Source: Thermoanaerobaculia bacterium
GTDB lineage: Bacteria; Acidobacteriota; Thermoanaerobaculia; Multivoradales; Multivoraceae
Assembly: GCA_022826745.1 (NCBI GenBank)
Contig: JAJDUI010000009.1
Span: 151,938-215,937, forward strand
Direction of reading: 5' to 3'
DNA: 64,000 nucleotides
The notes under the pieces were generated by a model. The model was not told the origin of the DNA. It was given only the letters and a program-made list of their open reading frames with translations, and searched no databases. Positions 18,901-25,006 of this stretch are shown one piece after another. Positions within the stretch are counted from its first letter, which is position 1. Every line of letters begins with the position of its first letter. The position numbers and the translations under genes were made by a program.

Positions 18901-19188
18901 TGGCAGCCCCTCGAACCCGCCCTGGACCGCGGTATCGATCTCGACCCCTTCGAGTCCGGGTCTTCGATCGTGCTGACCGGCGACCCGTCGACCGCGGCGG
19001 TGCAGGTCATCGGCCCGGGCGGCTGGGACCTGGGCTCCCTCCGCATCTGGTTCGGCGGCGCGACGGCATTCTCGGTCGGCGAGACGATCCCCAACCTGCC
19101 GGAGGGCGAGTACACCCTGCGCTGGGGCAACCAGGTGCGGACCGTCTGGACGGAGAGACGGCGTGCCGCGGAAGTCGAGATCGAGTAG
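15958..19188 (+). CDS. Large secreted protein with carboxypeptidase-regulatory-like repeats
   Basis: A 1076-residue exported protein (signal peptide 1-21, 'LLLGLVAVPAAGQ'). It contains at least five beta-sandwich modules of the carboxypeptidase-regulatory-like/Cna-B type, recognisable by phrases such as 'VTGRAVDPEGHPVAGVRLLG', 'VSGTVVNPDYAPVPEAKITYL' and 'IGGIVVDAEGQPVTHATVDI', each followed by a 'DADGYFEMHGL'-type turn. Such domains usually mediate extracellular binding or act as spacers in secreted enzymes; no catalytic domain is visible. It starts 4 bp after the 518-aa protein. Its stop marks the left edge of the defence-like island on the opposite strand. A role in surface adhesion or polysaccharide binding is inference only. 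Confidence 0.75.
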   Translation: MRSSIRLLWLLLGLVAVPAAGQEEPAGGEAFQFVCSRESEPAFVNGIAVPADRIWERRDDVAGSRAPADCWAWSDSCPPRLLEPGQDATAACRAGSGASRPLTVRLLVPEAPNVARDPADGAAPTAEYRVTAAPSAMWRQVPRDLLPTAITQSGALSLLRNDETWRLQALGEGLASTWLNVTPEEDSVELALRQAVDLNVQVTADGSPLAGARMYLVRSGSGMAAVRPEPQGFAISDADGRAHLAVSGRERAAVLVSHVVRTASAFERFADVPPVVELGPGLAVTGRAVDPEGHPVAGVRLLGLSWVGDELAVMQRHLGLSGPGGRFLLTGFKKGRASLRTDGGDLEYSGALDLEGDLDLGSIVLRAPETYWIRVVDASRETPIPGARALFGGGEATTTDRDGIARVSPRFSRMLLVAAKGYRAARFEFAGGGPTAEEAPLPGLPASRVDVAGGGGATAEEPLVLRLAPAFTVEGTFVAADGLTPAASGRLVTTQSVAGGSRTGQRTIAADGSFSVDLQPGAYTLEFTAANAGRRVVEVSGSAGETRDLGIIVAPASAWVSGTVVNPDYAPVPEAKITYLRPTEFGALMARAMGRVAEVTADADGYFEMHGLELGASSLRVEADGFAPLEFEVEAAAIGWIDAGFVALSRGRRITVRSDADGGTVELAPGKEHDPLGTMTGELVDGETVFEAVPEAPLRVRVMEDGVPVCEHREEAGTGDEVIRCDRSTVTVTGLVTVAGQPGDGRLNWRAKQEHSQPEGMILRTGIGPLQRTQVVSSKLELTAPINGEGRYRLDSVLPGEWNVTLWSETGGWQQGRETTVPDTPGGEIVIDFRYGGVSIGGIVVDAEGQPVTHATVDIFPGRRAVVAGEGGRYEIRDLTPGAYQLRARFQHSRSDLASVKLGDYNDVQSVQLQLRDDPSDDELTIRLAGAAGGFCFVEMEGAGQRTVRIDGGVASTRLTPPLTDRVRVACQADGRWVLGDWQPLEPALDRGIDLDPFESGSSIVLTGDPSTAAVQVIGPGGWDLGSLRIWFGGATAFSVGETIPNLPEGEYTLRWGNQVRTVWTERRRAAEVEIE

Positions 19189-19189
19189 G

Positions 19190-19407
19190 TGGCCCCCACG
19201 GCCCGCGGTCGGCCTTTCGGGTCGTCGCGCATAGAGGAAACGGACGTCGCGTTGTTGCTGTCGGGCGAGGGAATCCCAGGCCGGGCTGCCTGACTCCACG
19301 CCAAGCAGGATTCGGACGTCTTCCAGGCGTTCGATCGCGGCCAACGCCGACTCGATGCGCTCCAGAACTTCGGGGTCGGGCGCCGACAGCTCTTGGGGCT
19401 GGGACAC
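19190..19407 (-). pseudogene. Remnant of a predicted nucleotidyltransferase (COG3541/PF10127-like)
   Basis: Reading minus from a GTG at 19407 gives about 70 residues that match the N-terminus of predicted nucleotidyltransferases of the COG3541 group: a helix 'VLERIESALAAIERLEDVRIL', then 'GVESGSPAW', then 'DVRFLYARRPE'. Between 'AW' and 'DVRF' the expected 'G-PSPDS-ND' is found only in another frame ('GIPSPDSNN'), so two compensating indels are present. The reading runs out at the end of the neighbouring secreted-protein gene, so most of the enzyme is missing. It begins 10 bp after the stop of the unknown gene of the defence-like cassette and is in the same orientation. It is probably a decayed accessory gene of the island. 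Confidence 0.55.
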
Positions 19408-19417
19408 CCGGAGGATC

Positions 19418-20368
19418 CTAAAGCGGCAAGTGCATGCCGATGTAGCCGATCTCGACCGTGCGCTCCACCGCCGCAAACCGCAGGTGGATGCGACCGCTTG
19501 CCCCGAAACGGGCGTGCCACTCGAAGACCTCGTGCGTTCCGCGCGTGGACCGGAACACCCGGGCTTGTCGTAGGCGGCGCTTCGCCATCGTCTTCTCGCT
19601 CTCTGGAGTGACCTTGCAGGGCCACGATGGCGCAGGACCGGCTTCCCACCGGCCGGCGGCCTCGTTCAACTGGGCCAAGCGGTTCATCACTACGGAGAGC
19701 AGGCCTGCGTCCATTCGCTCGACCTGCGCTTCGACATCGGGTCCGAACATGAGGTGCGGGTAGAGCGCCTGTCGGTGGCTCCATAGCTCGATACCGCTGG
19801 AGCAGCGGCGGGAGAGCGCCTTCCGGTGACGCGCGAGAATCGGCCCCGAGTCTTCAACCTGGGCCAGATTGTCGACTTCTTCTTCGGCCTCTGCGAGTTC
19901 CTCGTTCGGCAGGAGCTCGTGGAAGCGGACCGTGAAGCGGTTGCGCCGCCAAACCGGCTCGGAGGGGAAACTGATGGCGATGCCGTGGCTGACCGCGCAA
20001 AGGACGAGAGGTTTGCCGTCCTCAGAAGTCAGCGCTCTCGTATCGCAATCATGGGCCTCGCAGGCGAGAAACCGGTTCTTGACGTCCTCGCTGACTTCAG
20101 CCAGAAGCGGCGTTCTCGCCGTCAATCGGAGGAAGAAGGCCTGTTCGTCTCTCAGTCCCGCCTGACGAAGGCCCTGGTAACCATCGAAGAGTGACCAGCC
20201 TTCGGGAGATCGCAGCTCGGTTGGTGCTCTTGCCGTTCGAAGGGCCGGCTCGGCCAAACCCTCACGAAGCAGGGCCGCCATGCCTCGCGCCATGCCGCTC
20301 AGCCAACGCACCGCTTCGCGCGACCCACCCGAGGAAAGACTCGCGTGGTTCAGGACCATCTCTCTCAC
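19418..20368 (-). CDS. Unknown protein, third gene of the DUF262-AAA15 cassette
   Basis: I do not recognise a named domain. The start is taken as GTG at 20368 (316 aa), 1 base after the ATPase stop and behind 'AGGAAG'; an ATG at 20359 (313 aa) is an alternative. There is no signal peptide. Visible features are an N-terminal helical region, a middle beta-rich part with 'LCAVSHGIAISFPSEPVWRR', an acidic helix (about residues 150-170), a Phe/His-containing 'LYPHLMFGPDVE', and a distinctive end 'VFEWHARFGASGRIHLRF...VEIGYIGMHL'. I recall that C-terminal pattern in hypothetical proteins encoded beside DUF3696-type ATPases, which supports a conserved partnership. Position and coupling suggest it is the effector or a structural partner. 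Codon usage is less GC-rich than the flanks. Confidence 0.75.
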   Translation of the reverse strand: MREMVLNHASLSSGGSREAVRWLSGMARGMAALLREGLAEPALRTARAPTELRSPEGWSLFDGYQGLRQAGLRDEQAFFLRLTARTPLLAEVSEDVKNRFLACEAHDCDTRALTSEDGKPLVLCAVSHGIAISFPSEPVWRRNRFTVRFHELLPNEELAEAEEEVDNLAQVEDSGPILARHRKALSRRCSSGIELWSHRQALYPHLMFGPDVEAQVERMDAGLLSVVMNRLAQLNEAAGRWEAGPAPSWPCKVTPESEKTMAKRRLRQARVFRSTRGTHEVFEWHARFGASGRIHLRFAAVERTVEIGYIGMHLPL

Positions 20369-20369
20369 G

Positions 20370-21485
20370 TCAGCTTCCTGGCGCCAACAACCGGGCGAGG
20401 TTCTCCTCGTGCTGGTCGAAGAACCCCTCTGGCCAATGCGAGAGGCGGCCGTCTGCATCAAGGCTAGGCGACGAGACTACGGTGCGACCTTCGGGCCGCT
20501 CGAAGTAGTGAACCGCGACATCCGAGGGCGCAATCAGACCATCGTGCACGGCGATCCGAACGCCGTCCAGAAAGTGGTCGCTGTGGGTCTCGATGAACAC
20601 CTGGAGGCCCGATCCTGCTCCCCGGACTGCAAGCTCCGCCAGCTTGGTCTGGCCCCGAGGATGGAGATGCGCCTCCGGATTCTCTATCAGGCTGAGCGTG
20701 CCGGAGGGTAGAAGAAGCGCGAGTACCACCGGAAGCGCGTAGGACAGACCAAAGCCAACGTTGGTGGCGCGATGCCTTTGGGACGCCACATCGCCGGGCC
20801 GGTCAAACGTGAAGCCGGCGATCACGGCGTCGGCGGCTTGAACTGACTCAAGGTGCAGGTGTGCGCCAGGGCTTACCTCCTGCAACCAGTGGTCCACGAC
20901 TTCGACCAGTCGATGCCCGGCGGCACCGGCTCGGCGGAGATCACTAGCGCCAAGTAAGTCGTCCTGATGCTCTTGCAGGTAGTTCCAAGCGAACTCGCCC
21001 CTTCCCCCCAAGTCTCGGCGCCTTGCCTGGACTTCGGAGAGGGGGTAGGACTTCCGGGGGCCGATCCGCTCGGCCTCAACATTGGCGAAGTGTCCGCCAA
21101 ATGGCGGCTGCTTCCGCCACGGGGAGGAGACGATGTCAGCAGAATCGGCCTCGATTGCAGATAGCTGATCCCCGGCACGTGAGTAGGCGAAGGCTTGGCT
21201 CCAGCCGGGGAGATCATCACCCTCGAGCGTAAATCCGATGAGTTCCTCCTCTGCGTCCTCGAACAGAACGTCGGAACCGGCTCCGAGATCCGTGCGCTCC
21301 CCACCGAGCACGAGACGCCCAGAGTTGAGCTCACCGGATTCGAACGACTGTCGGAGCACGAGCAGTGCTTGAATTACGGAGCTCTTGCCCATGCCATTCA
21401 GCCCGCAGAGGAGATTCAGCTTTCGGCAAGGCAGGTCCAGCCGTTCGAAGCACTTGAAGTTCCTGAGTCCGATCCTCTGAATCAT
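20370..21485 (-). CDS. AAA15-type ATPase, DUF3696-like (SMC/RecF-style)
   Basis: A 371-residue ABC-type ATPase of the OLD/AAA15 group. 'IGLRNFKCFERLDL' opens the fold, Walker A 'GLNGMGKSS' is at 28-36, a signature-like 'NVGFGLSYALPVVLALL' near 242-258, Walker B 'IENPEAHLHP' at 267-276 and the H-loop 'IETHSDHFLDGVRIA' at about 298-312. The 'ETHSDHFLDGVR' wording is characteristic of DUF3696-containing proteins. No TOPRIM nuclease domain follows, so it is not an OLD nuclease or GajA. Its ATG overlaps the DUF262 gene stop as ATGA, so the two are translationally coupled. Such ATPases commonly act as sensors or switches in anti-phage systems; that role is inferred from family and context. Confidence 0.9.
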   Translation of the reverse strand: MIQRIGLRNFKCFERLDLPCRKLNLLCGLNGMGKSSVIQALLVLRQSFESGELNSGRLVLGGERTDLGAGSDVLFEDAEEELIGFTLEGDDLPGWSQAFAYSRAGDQLSAIEADSADIVSSPWRKQPPFGGHFANVEAERIGPRKSYPLSEVQARRRDLGGRGEFAWNYLQEHQDDLLGASDLRRAGAAGHRLVEVVDHWLQEVSPGAHLHLESVQAADAVIAGFTFDRPGDVASQRHRATNVGFGLSYALPVVLALLLPSGTLSLIENPEAHLHPRGQTKLAELAVRGAGSGLQVFIETHSDHFLDGVRIAVHDGLIAPSDVAVHYFERPEGRTVVSSPSLDADGRLSHWPEGFFDQHEENLARLLAPGS

Positions 21486-23416
21486 GCCAGGATGCCCTCC
21501 ACGAGCCCCTGAATGGTCCGAAAGCGCTTCTGAATCTTCTGTCTACCGCTAGTCGTGTAGGAAACTGCGTTGTGGAAGTCCGAATCTTCATTGAGTAGCT
21601 CTGCGAAGCGGCGGCGAACTACGTCCTTCTTGGCCGCCAGCGCCTCTTGGCGGTCCGCCGAACAGCGGGCCAAGCTAACGCTCCATGCCTCGAAGAGCGG
21701 GAGGTTAAGGGGGTACCGGGAGTGGTTGAGGTCGTAGCGCTTTCGGAAAGCGTCGTCTTCGAAGATCCGGAAGGCTGCGGTCATGGTCCTTGAGAAAACG
21801 TGTGAGATCTTATCGAGTTGCGAGGGGTCCATTTGGTTCAGCCGCCTCATGGCGTCGTTCAGGTACGCGTCTAGGGAAGGACTCACATAGTCCTCCCAAG
21901 GACTGATGTAGAAGGCCAGGAATCGGAGGACGCACTCGCGGTCTGCCATTCGCTTCGGACTTACGCCGTGCGCTGTTGCCTGAAGGAACTCCTCGGATTC
22001 GGCCAAGTCCCTCAGGAAGGTGCGAACGGGCCCCGGGTTCATCGCGTGGCGGATTTCTTGCGCGCGCAGGGGTTCGCCACCCGTGTTGATCCGATGGAAG
22101 ATGTTGAACATGACTGCCTCGGGAGTCCCGGGCTCGATGATGTTGACGACCACCTGAGTTTCCTCGATCCGTCGCTGGAAGGCGCGTCGCAGGTCGCTGA
22201 AGAGACTGCCGTTCAGCTCGGTCAAGTACTCAAGGCCCGAAAGACGGAACTTCCCCTGAATGAACGCAGTGATGGTGGAGAGACGCTGGACACCGTCTAC
22301 GACTGCCCAGCGCTCATCGGCGTCTGCAGCGACGTAGAAGACGGGTATAGGGATGCGCAGGAGCAGAGACTCGATCAACTGACTCCGCTTTGCTGGCTTC
22401 CAGATGTTGCTATGGCGCTGAAAGTCCGGGCTCAGGTCGATCTCGTCGCGTTCGATACGCCTTGCGAGGAGATCCACGGCCAGGTTCATCGTCCGAATCC
22501 GGATCCGCGATGGGTCGAAGGGCGAGTCGATCTCCGGGTTCTCGTCGTCGAGTTGGTCCCTTTCAAGGCCTGAATCGTCCTCCTCGGGGCGCTGCGATCT
22601 GGGAGCGCCCTCGAGATGTTGGCTTGGTGCTTTCACGGGGGCGCTCGGCTGTTCCGCATGGACGGGGTCATCGTCGTTCTCAACAACGACACGATCCTCC
22701 TCCGCAGGGTTGACCTCGGCTGCGGAAGCTGTGTGCTGCCTAGGCTCGAAGGGGGATCGAGGAACCCCTGTATCCCCAATGGGCGGTGGCGCGACGGTTG
22801 CCGGTGCCGGAGCGTCTTGCGACTGGGGACCGGAGAGTTCGCTCTCCGCTGCCGGGCTGGCAGGGTTGAACTCGGCGAGCTTCATGAAGTCGGCCCAGAA
22901 CGGCACCCGAAAGACTCGCGTGCCGCCCACGCCCAGCTTCTCTCGGAAGGCGTCGGGAAGACGTTGCGTTTCGATGAGCGTCTCGGACCATTGCACGGAC
23001 CGGCGGTTCCGATAGGGACAGGTATCGGTTTCTTCAAGGAAGTACCATGGTCCTACGACTTCTCCGTAGCGGATCCGATCCGGAACTTGTTCCCACGTGA
23101 GGACGTAGTCGCCCTTCTCCATGTCGAGCACACCGTCTAGGTACGATACTGGTTCTCCGATTTGGCTACGTGTCTTGTCCGGGTGTTGCCGTTCGTAGCG
23201 AGTGCGAAGTTCCTCGTGCCGGCCGACGGATGGGAGATTCGAGAGGTCAACGGTCGAGTCGACGCCTGCGTAACCACCAGCCACGAAGTCGTTCACATAC
23301 CTGCCACGGTCCGCCGGGACCATCCACAGGCCCGGATTTCTCAACGCGGGTCGGGAACCTGTGCTGGCACCTTCGAGCTGGTTCTCGGCCTCGGGAGGGG
23401 TGGGAGTGGAGGACAT
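21482..23416 (-). CDS. DUF262 protein with N-terminal EVE/PUA-like module
   Basis: A 644-residue three-part protein. Residues 28-175 ('GLWMVPADRGRYVNDFVAGG', later 'GDYVLTWEQV' and 'GEVVGPWYFLE') resemble the small barrel found at the front of Mrr-type restriction enzymes and EVE/PUA proteins. Residues 185-300 are an acidic, Pro-rich disordered linker. Residues 300-470 are a DUF262 (ParB/Srx-like) domain with 'PDFQR', 'DGVQRLSTI' at 374-382 and 'FHRINTGG' at 440-447; a helical tail follows. DUF262 is the N-terminal NTPase-like half of GmrSD type IV restriction enzymes, but the DUF1524 HNH half is absent. The gene starts 18 bp after vapC and overlaps the ATPase by 4 bp. Recognition of modified DNA by the N-terminal module is a testable inference. 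Confidence 0.88.
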   Translation of the reverse strand: MSSTPTPPEAENQLEGASTGSRPALRNPGLWMVPADRGRYVNDFVAGGYAGVDSTVDLSNLPSVGRHEELRTRYERQHPDKTRSQIGEPVSYLDGVLDMEKGDYVLTWEQVPDRIRYGEVVGPWYFLEETDTCPYRNRRSVQWSETLIETQRLPDAFREKLGVGGTRVFRVPFWADFMKLAEFNPASPAAESELSGPQSQDAPAPATVAPPPIGDTGVPRSPFEPRQHTASAAEVNPAEEDRVVVENDDDPVHAEQPSAPVKAPSQHLEGAPRSQRPEEDDSGLERDQLDDENPEIDSPFDPSRIRIRTMNLAVDLLARRIERDEIDLSPDFQRHSNIWKPAKRSQLIESLLLRIPIPVFYVAADADERWAVVDGVQRLSTITAFIQGKFRLSGLEYLTELNGSLFSDLRRAFQRRIEETQVVVNIIEPGTPEAVMFNIFHRINTGGEPLRAQEIRHAMNPGPVRTFLRDLAESEEFLQATAHGVSPKRMADRECVLRFLAFYISPWEDYVSPSLDAYLNDAMRRLNQMDPSQLDKISHVFSRTMTAAFRIFEDDAFRKRYDLNHSRYPLNLPLFEAWSVSLARCSADRQEALAAKKDVVRRRFAELLNEDSDFHNAVSYTTSGRQKIQKRFRTIQGLVEGILA

Positions 23417-23434
23417 TTCCGGGGCATACTAGCG

Positions 23435-23845
23435 TCAGCTACCGTCGGAAGGCACGGGCATCGTGAACTCGCAGGTCGGCCCGGCCGCCCGGGTCAGCCT
23501 CCGATCCAGTGTTGCCAGCGGGCACTCGAAGGCCTCGGCCACCGCGACGTACCAAGCGTCATAGCTCGTCAGATTCTGACGTAGTTCCCATACTCGCTCG
23601 GCGAAGGGAACGAACGGGAGCAAGTCCAGTTCCAGGCGCATGAGATCCCGGAATGCGCTGTTCGCTTCCAGGCGCGAGATGGCGCCAGAGGATTCGAGAC
23701 GACGTAGCGTGTTCGCCGTCTCGACGAGGATCAGCTCCGGCGCGAGCAGGGGACCACTCGCCGTAACCTCCTCGGCCCAGTCGCCTTCGCTGCCGGAGTC
23801 AACGAGTGCGGCGACGAGCGCGGACGCATCGATGACGACCGTCAT
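23435..23845 (-). CDS. vapC: PIN-domain toxin of a VapBC pair
   Basis: A 136-residue PIN nuclease. The acidic active-site residues are in place: 'VVIDASALV' (first Asp), 'LILVETANTLRR' (Glu), 'SYDAWYVAVAEAF' (Asp) and 'LATLDRRL' (Asp). VapC toxins cleave RNA, commonly tRNA or rRNA, and are neutralised by the adjacent ribbon-helix-helix antitoxin. The ATG overlaps the antitoxin stop by 4 bases. Its stop is only 18 bp ahead of the DUF262 gene start, so toxin, antitoxin and defence-like genes may share one transcript. The length and motifs are normal, so the toxin is probably intact. Confidence 0.92.
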   Translation of the reverse strand: MTVVIDASALVAALVDSGSEGDWAEEVTASGPLLAPELILVETANTLRRLESSGAISRLEANSAFRDLMRLELDLLPFVPFAERVWELRQNLTSYDAWYVAVAEAFECPLATLDRRLTRAAGPTCEFTMPVPSDGS

Positions 23846-24078
23846 TTCCGGTCCGCGTCGCGGGCCTGGAGGATCGACCGAGGCCTCACGCGGGTTTCGG
23901 CTGCGTCCTTGCGCTCCCTCACCGTTTGGAGCCAGATCTCCAGCGAGGGCCGCGACGCGATTCTCTCCAGCTCGCCGCGTAGAAACTCCTGCATCGATTT
24001 GCGTTGGAGCGCTGCCCGGGCCGCGAGTTCGTCTCTGACCTGCTCCGGGACGTCACGAATCGTCAGTTGGACCGGCAT
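23842..24078 (-). CDS. vapB: Ribbon-helix-helix antitoxin (VapB/FitA-like)
   Basis: A 78-residue antitoxin. ATG at 24078 is preferred over an upstream in-frame ATG because the protein then starts at the beta-strand 'MPVQLTIRDVP', the usual ribbon of the FitA-like fold, followed by the helix 'EQVRDELAARAALQRKSMQEFLRGEL'. The C-terminal, charged tail ('ERKDAAETRVRPRSILQA') would wrap the toxin. The stop overlaps the vapC start by 4 bp. An inverted repeat directly upstream is a plausible autoregulatory operator. No clear ribosome site precedes the start, so a leaderless transcript is possible. Confidence 0.9.
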   Translation of the reverse strand: MPVQLTIRDVPEQVRDELAARAALQRKSMQEFLRGELERIASRPSLEIWLQTVRERKDAAETRVRPRSILQARDADRK

Positions 24079-24084
24079 GAAGCA

Positions 24085-24109
24085 AGAATGCCATCGCAGA
24101 CAGCATTCT
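24085..24109. promoter_or_regulatory. Inverted repeat upstream of vapB, candidate operator
   Basis: AGAATGC (24085-24091) and GCATTCT (24103-24109) form a perfect 7-bp inverted repeat with an 11-bp spacer, starting 7 bp upstream of the vapB start codon. VapB-type antitoxins commonly bind such palindromes in their own promoter. It would then govern the whole five-gene minus-strand unit. Function is inferred from position and symmetry only. Confidence 0.5.
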
Positions 24110-24181
24110 GCAAGCACACGGGCGCATTCCAGCAAGGGCGAGCCGGGGCGTCCGCGACCCGAGCAATAACTCTGCGAGCGT

Positions 24182-25000
24182 CTACTTGCCGCCGGTGACC
24201 GGCCACTTGGCCGGGTCGTGGTGCCTCAGGTAGTCCTTCCGGTCGATCCAGCCGAGGATCATCGACCAGGTCATCCAGCGCTTCTCGGGGAGGATGGCGA
24301 AGTAGACGTGGGCCACGGTCAGGGTGACCAGGACGACGCCGCCGACGCCGTGAAGGACGTAGACCCAGCCCCAGCCGCCGTCGCCGAAGAACGCATAGTC
24401 GTCCTGCGCCCAGAGCGGCTGCTCGATGCGCCACATCATCAGGATGCCGGTGATGATGGCGGCCATGCCCGCCAGGGTCGCCGCGTGGTGGAACATCTTC
24501 TGCGCCGCCGGGTACTTGCCCGGCTTGGCGGGCGCCTCGCCACCGGTAACGGCCTTGCGCATCTCGCGCATCATGTCGCCGAGATCCGAGAGCCCGATCC
24601 AGACGTTCTTCAGGCTCTGGAAGAAGGTGGCGTGGATGATGTGGAAGACGATCGACGCGGTCAGGATCAGGCCGGTTATCCAGTGGATCTCGAGCCAGGC
24701 GAACTGCAGGCCGACCTTGGGCAGGAAACCGGTGATCAGCAGGAGGATCATCGAGATCCCCATGACCGCGTGGAACAGGCGGGAGGCCAGACTGTGCCGC
24801 TGGATCTTCTGCGGCAGGCCCGGATCGTCAGGTGCGTTTGCCGCGGCCTTCTTCTCCTCGCCGATCCAGCGGCGCCGAAGCGCCAGGTGCAGGATCAGGA
24901 AGACGCCGCCGGCGATCAGCGCGATCCAGAACAGACTCCAGTCGATCCCCAGGAGGACGTCCTGTCCCCAGGGGTTGGTGGCGCGTTGGACGATTTCCAT
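24182..25000 (-). CDS. Cytochrome b subunit (formate-dehydrogenase type membrane anchor)
   Basis: A 272-residue integral membrane protein with about four to five hydrophobic helices ('LFWIALIAGGVFLILHLAL', 'GISMILLLITGFL', 'ITGLILTASIVFHIIHATF', 'HGVGGVVLVTLTVAHVYFAIL'). His residues in 'HSLASRLFHAVMG', 'HWITG', 'FHIIHA' and 'LHGVGG...VAHVYF' match haem-ligand positions in FdnI-like cytochromes b. Such subunits take electrons from a periplasmic oxidoreductase and pass them to quinone. Here it ends the operon of Tat-exported Fe-S, molybdopterin and FAD subunits (6-bp gap to the FAD gene), so it probably anchors that enzyme. Pairing a xanthine-oxidase-type enzyme with this type of cytochrome b is uncommon. 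A C-terminal 'GWIDRKDYLRHHDPAKWP' tail faces the cytoplasm or periplasm; I cannot tell which. Confidence 0.85.
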   Translation of the reverse strand: MEIVQRATNPWGQDVLLGIDWSLFWIALIAGGVFLILHLALRRRWIGEEKKAAANAPDDPGLPQKIQRHSLASRLFHAVMGISMILLLITGFLPKVGLQFAWLEIHWITGLILTASIVFHIIHATFFQSLKNVWIGLSDLGDMMREMRKAVTGGEAPAKPGKYPAAQKMFHHAATLAGMAAIITGILMMWRIEQPLWAQDDYAFFGDGGWGWVYVLHGVGGVVLVTLTVAHVYFAILPEKRWMTWSMILGWIDRKDYLRHHDPAKWPVTGGK

Positions 25001-25006
25001 CGAGTG

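Noticed and set aside
20370..23416. Assignment of the cassette to GmrSD, Gabija or PARIS
   Set aside because: No DUF1524 HNH motif follows DUF262, and the ATPase has no TOPRIM nuclease and no DUF4435-like partner.
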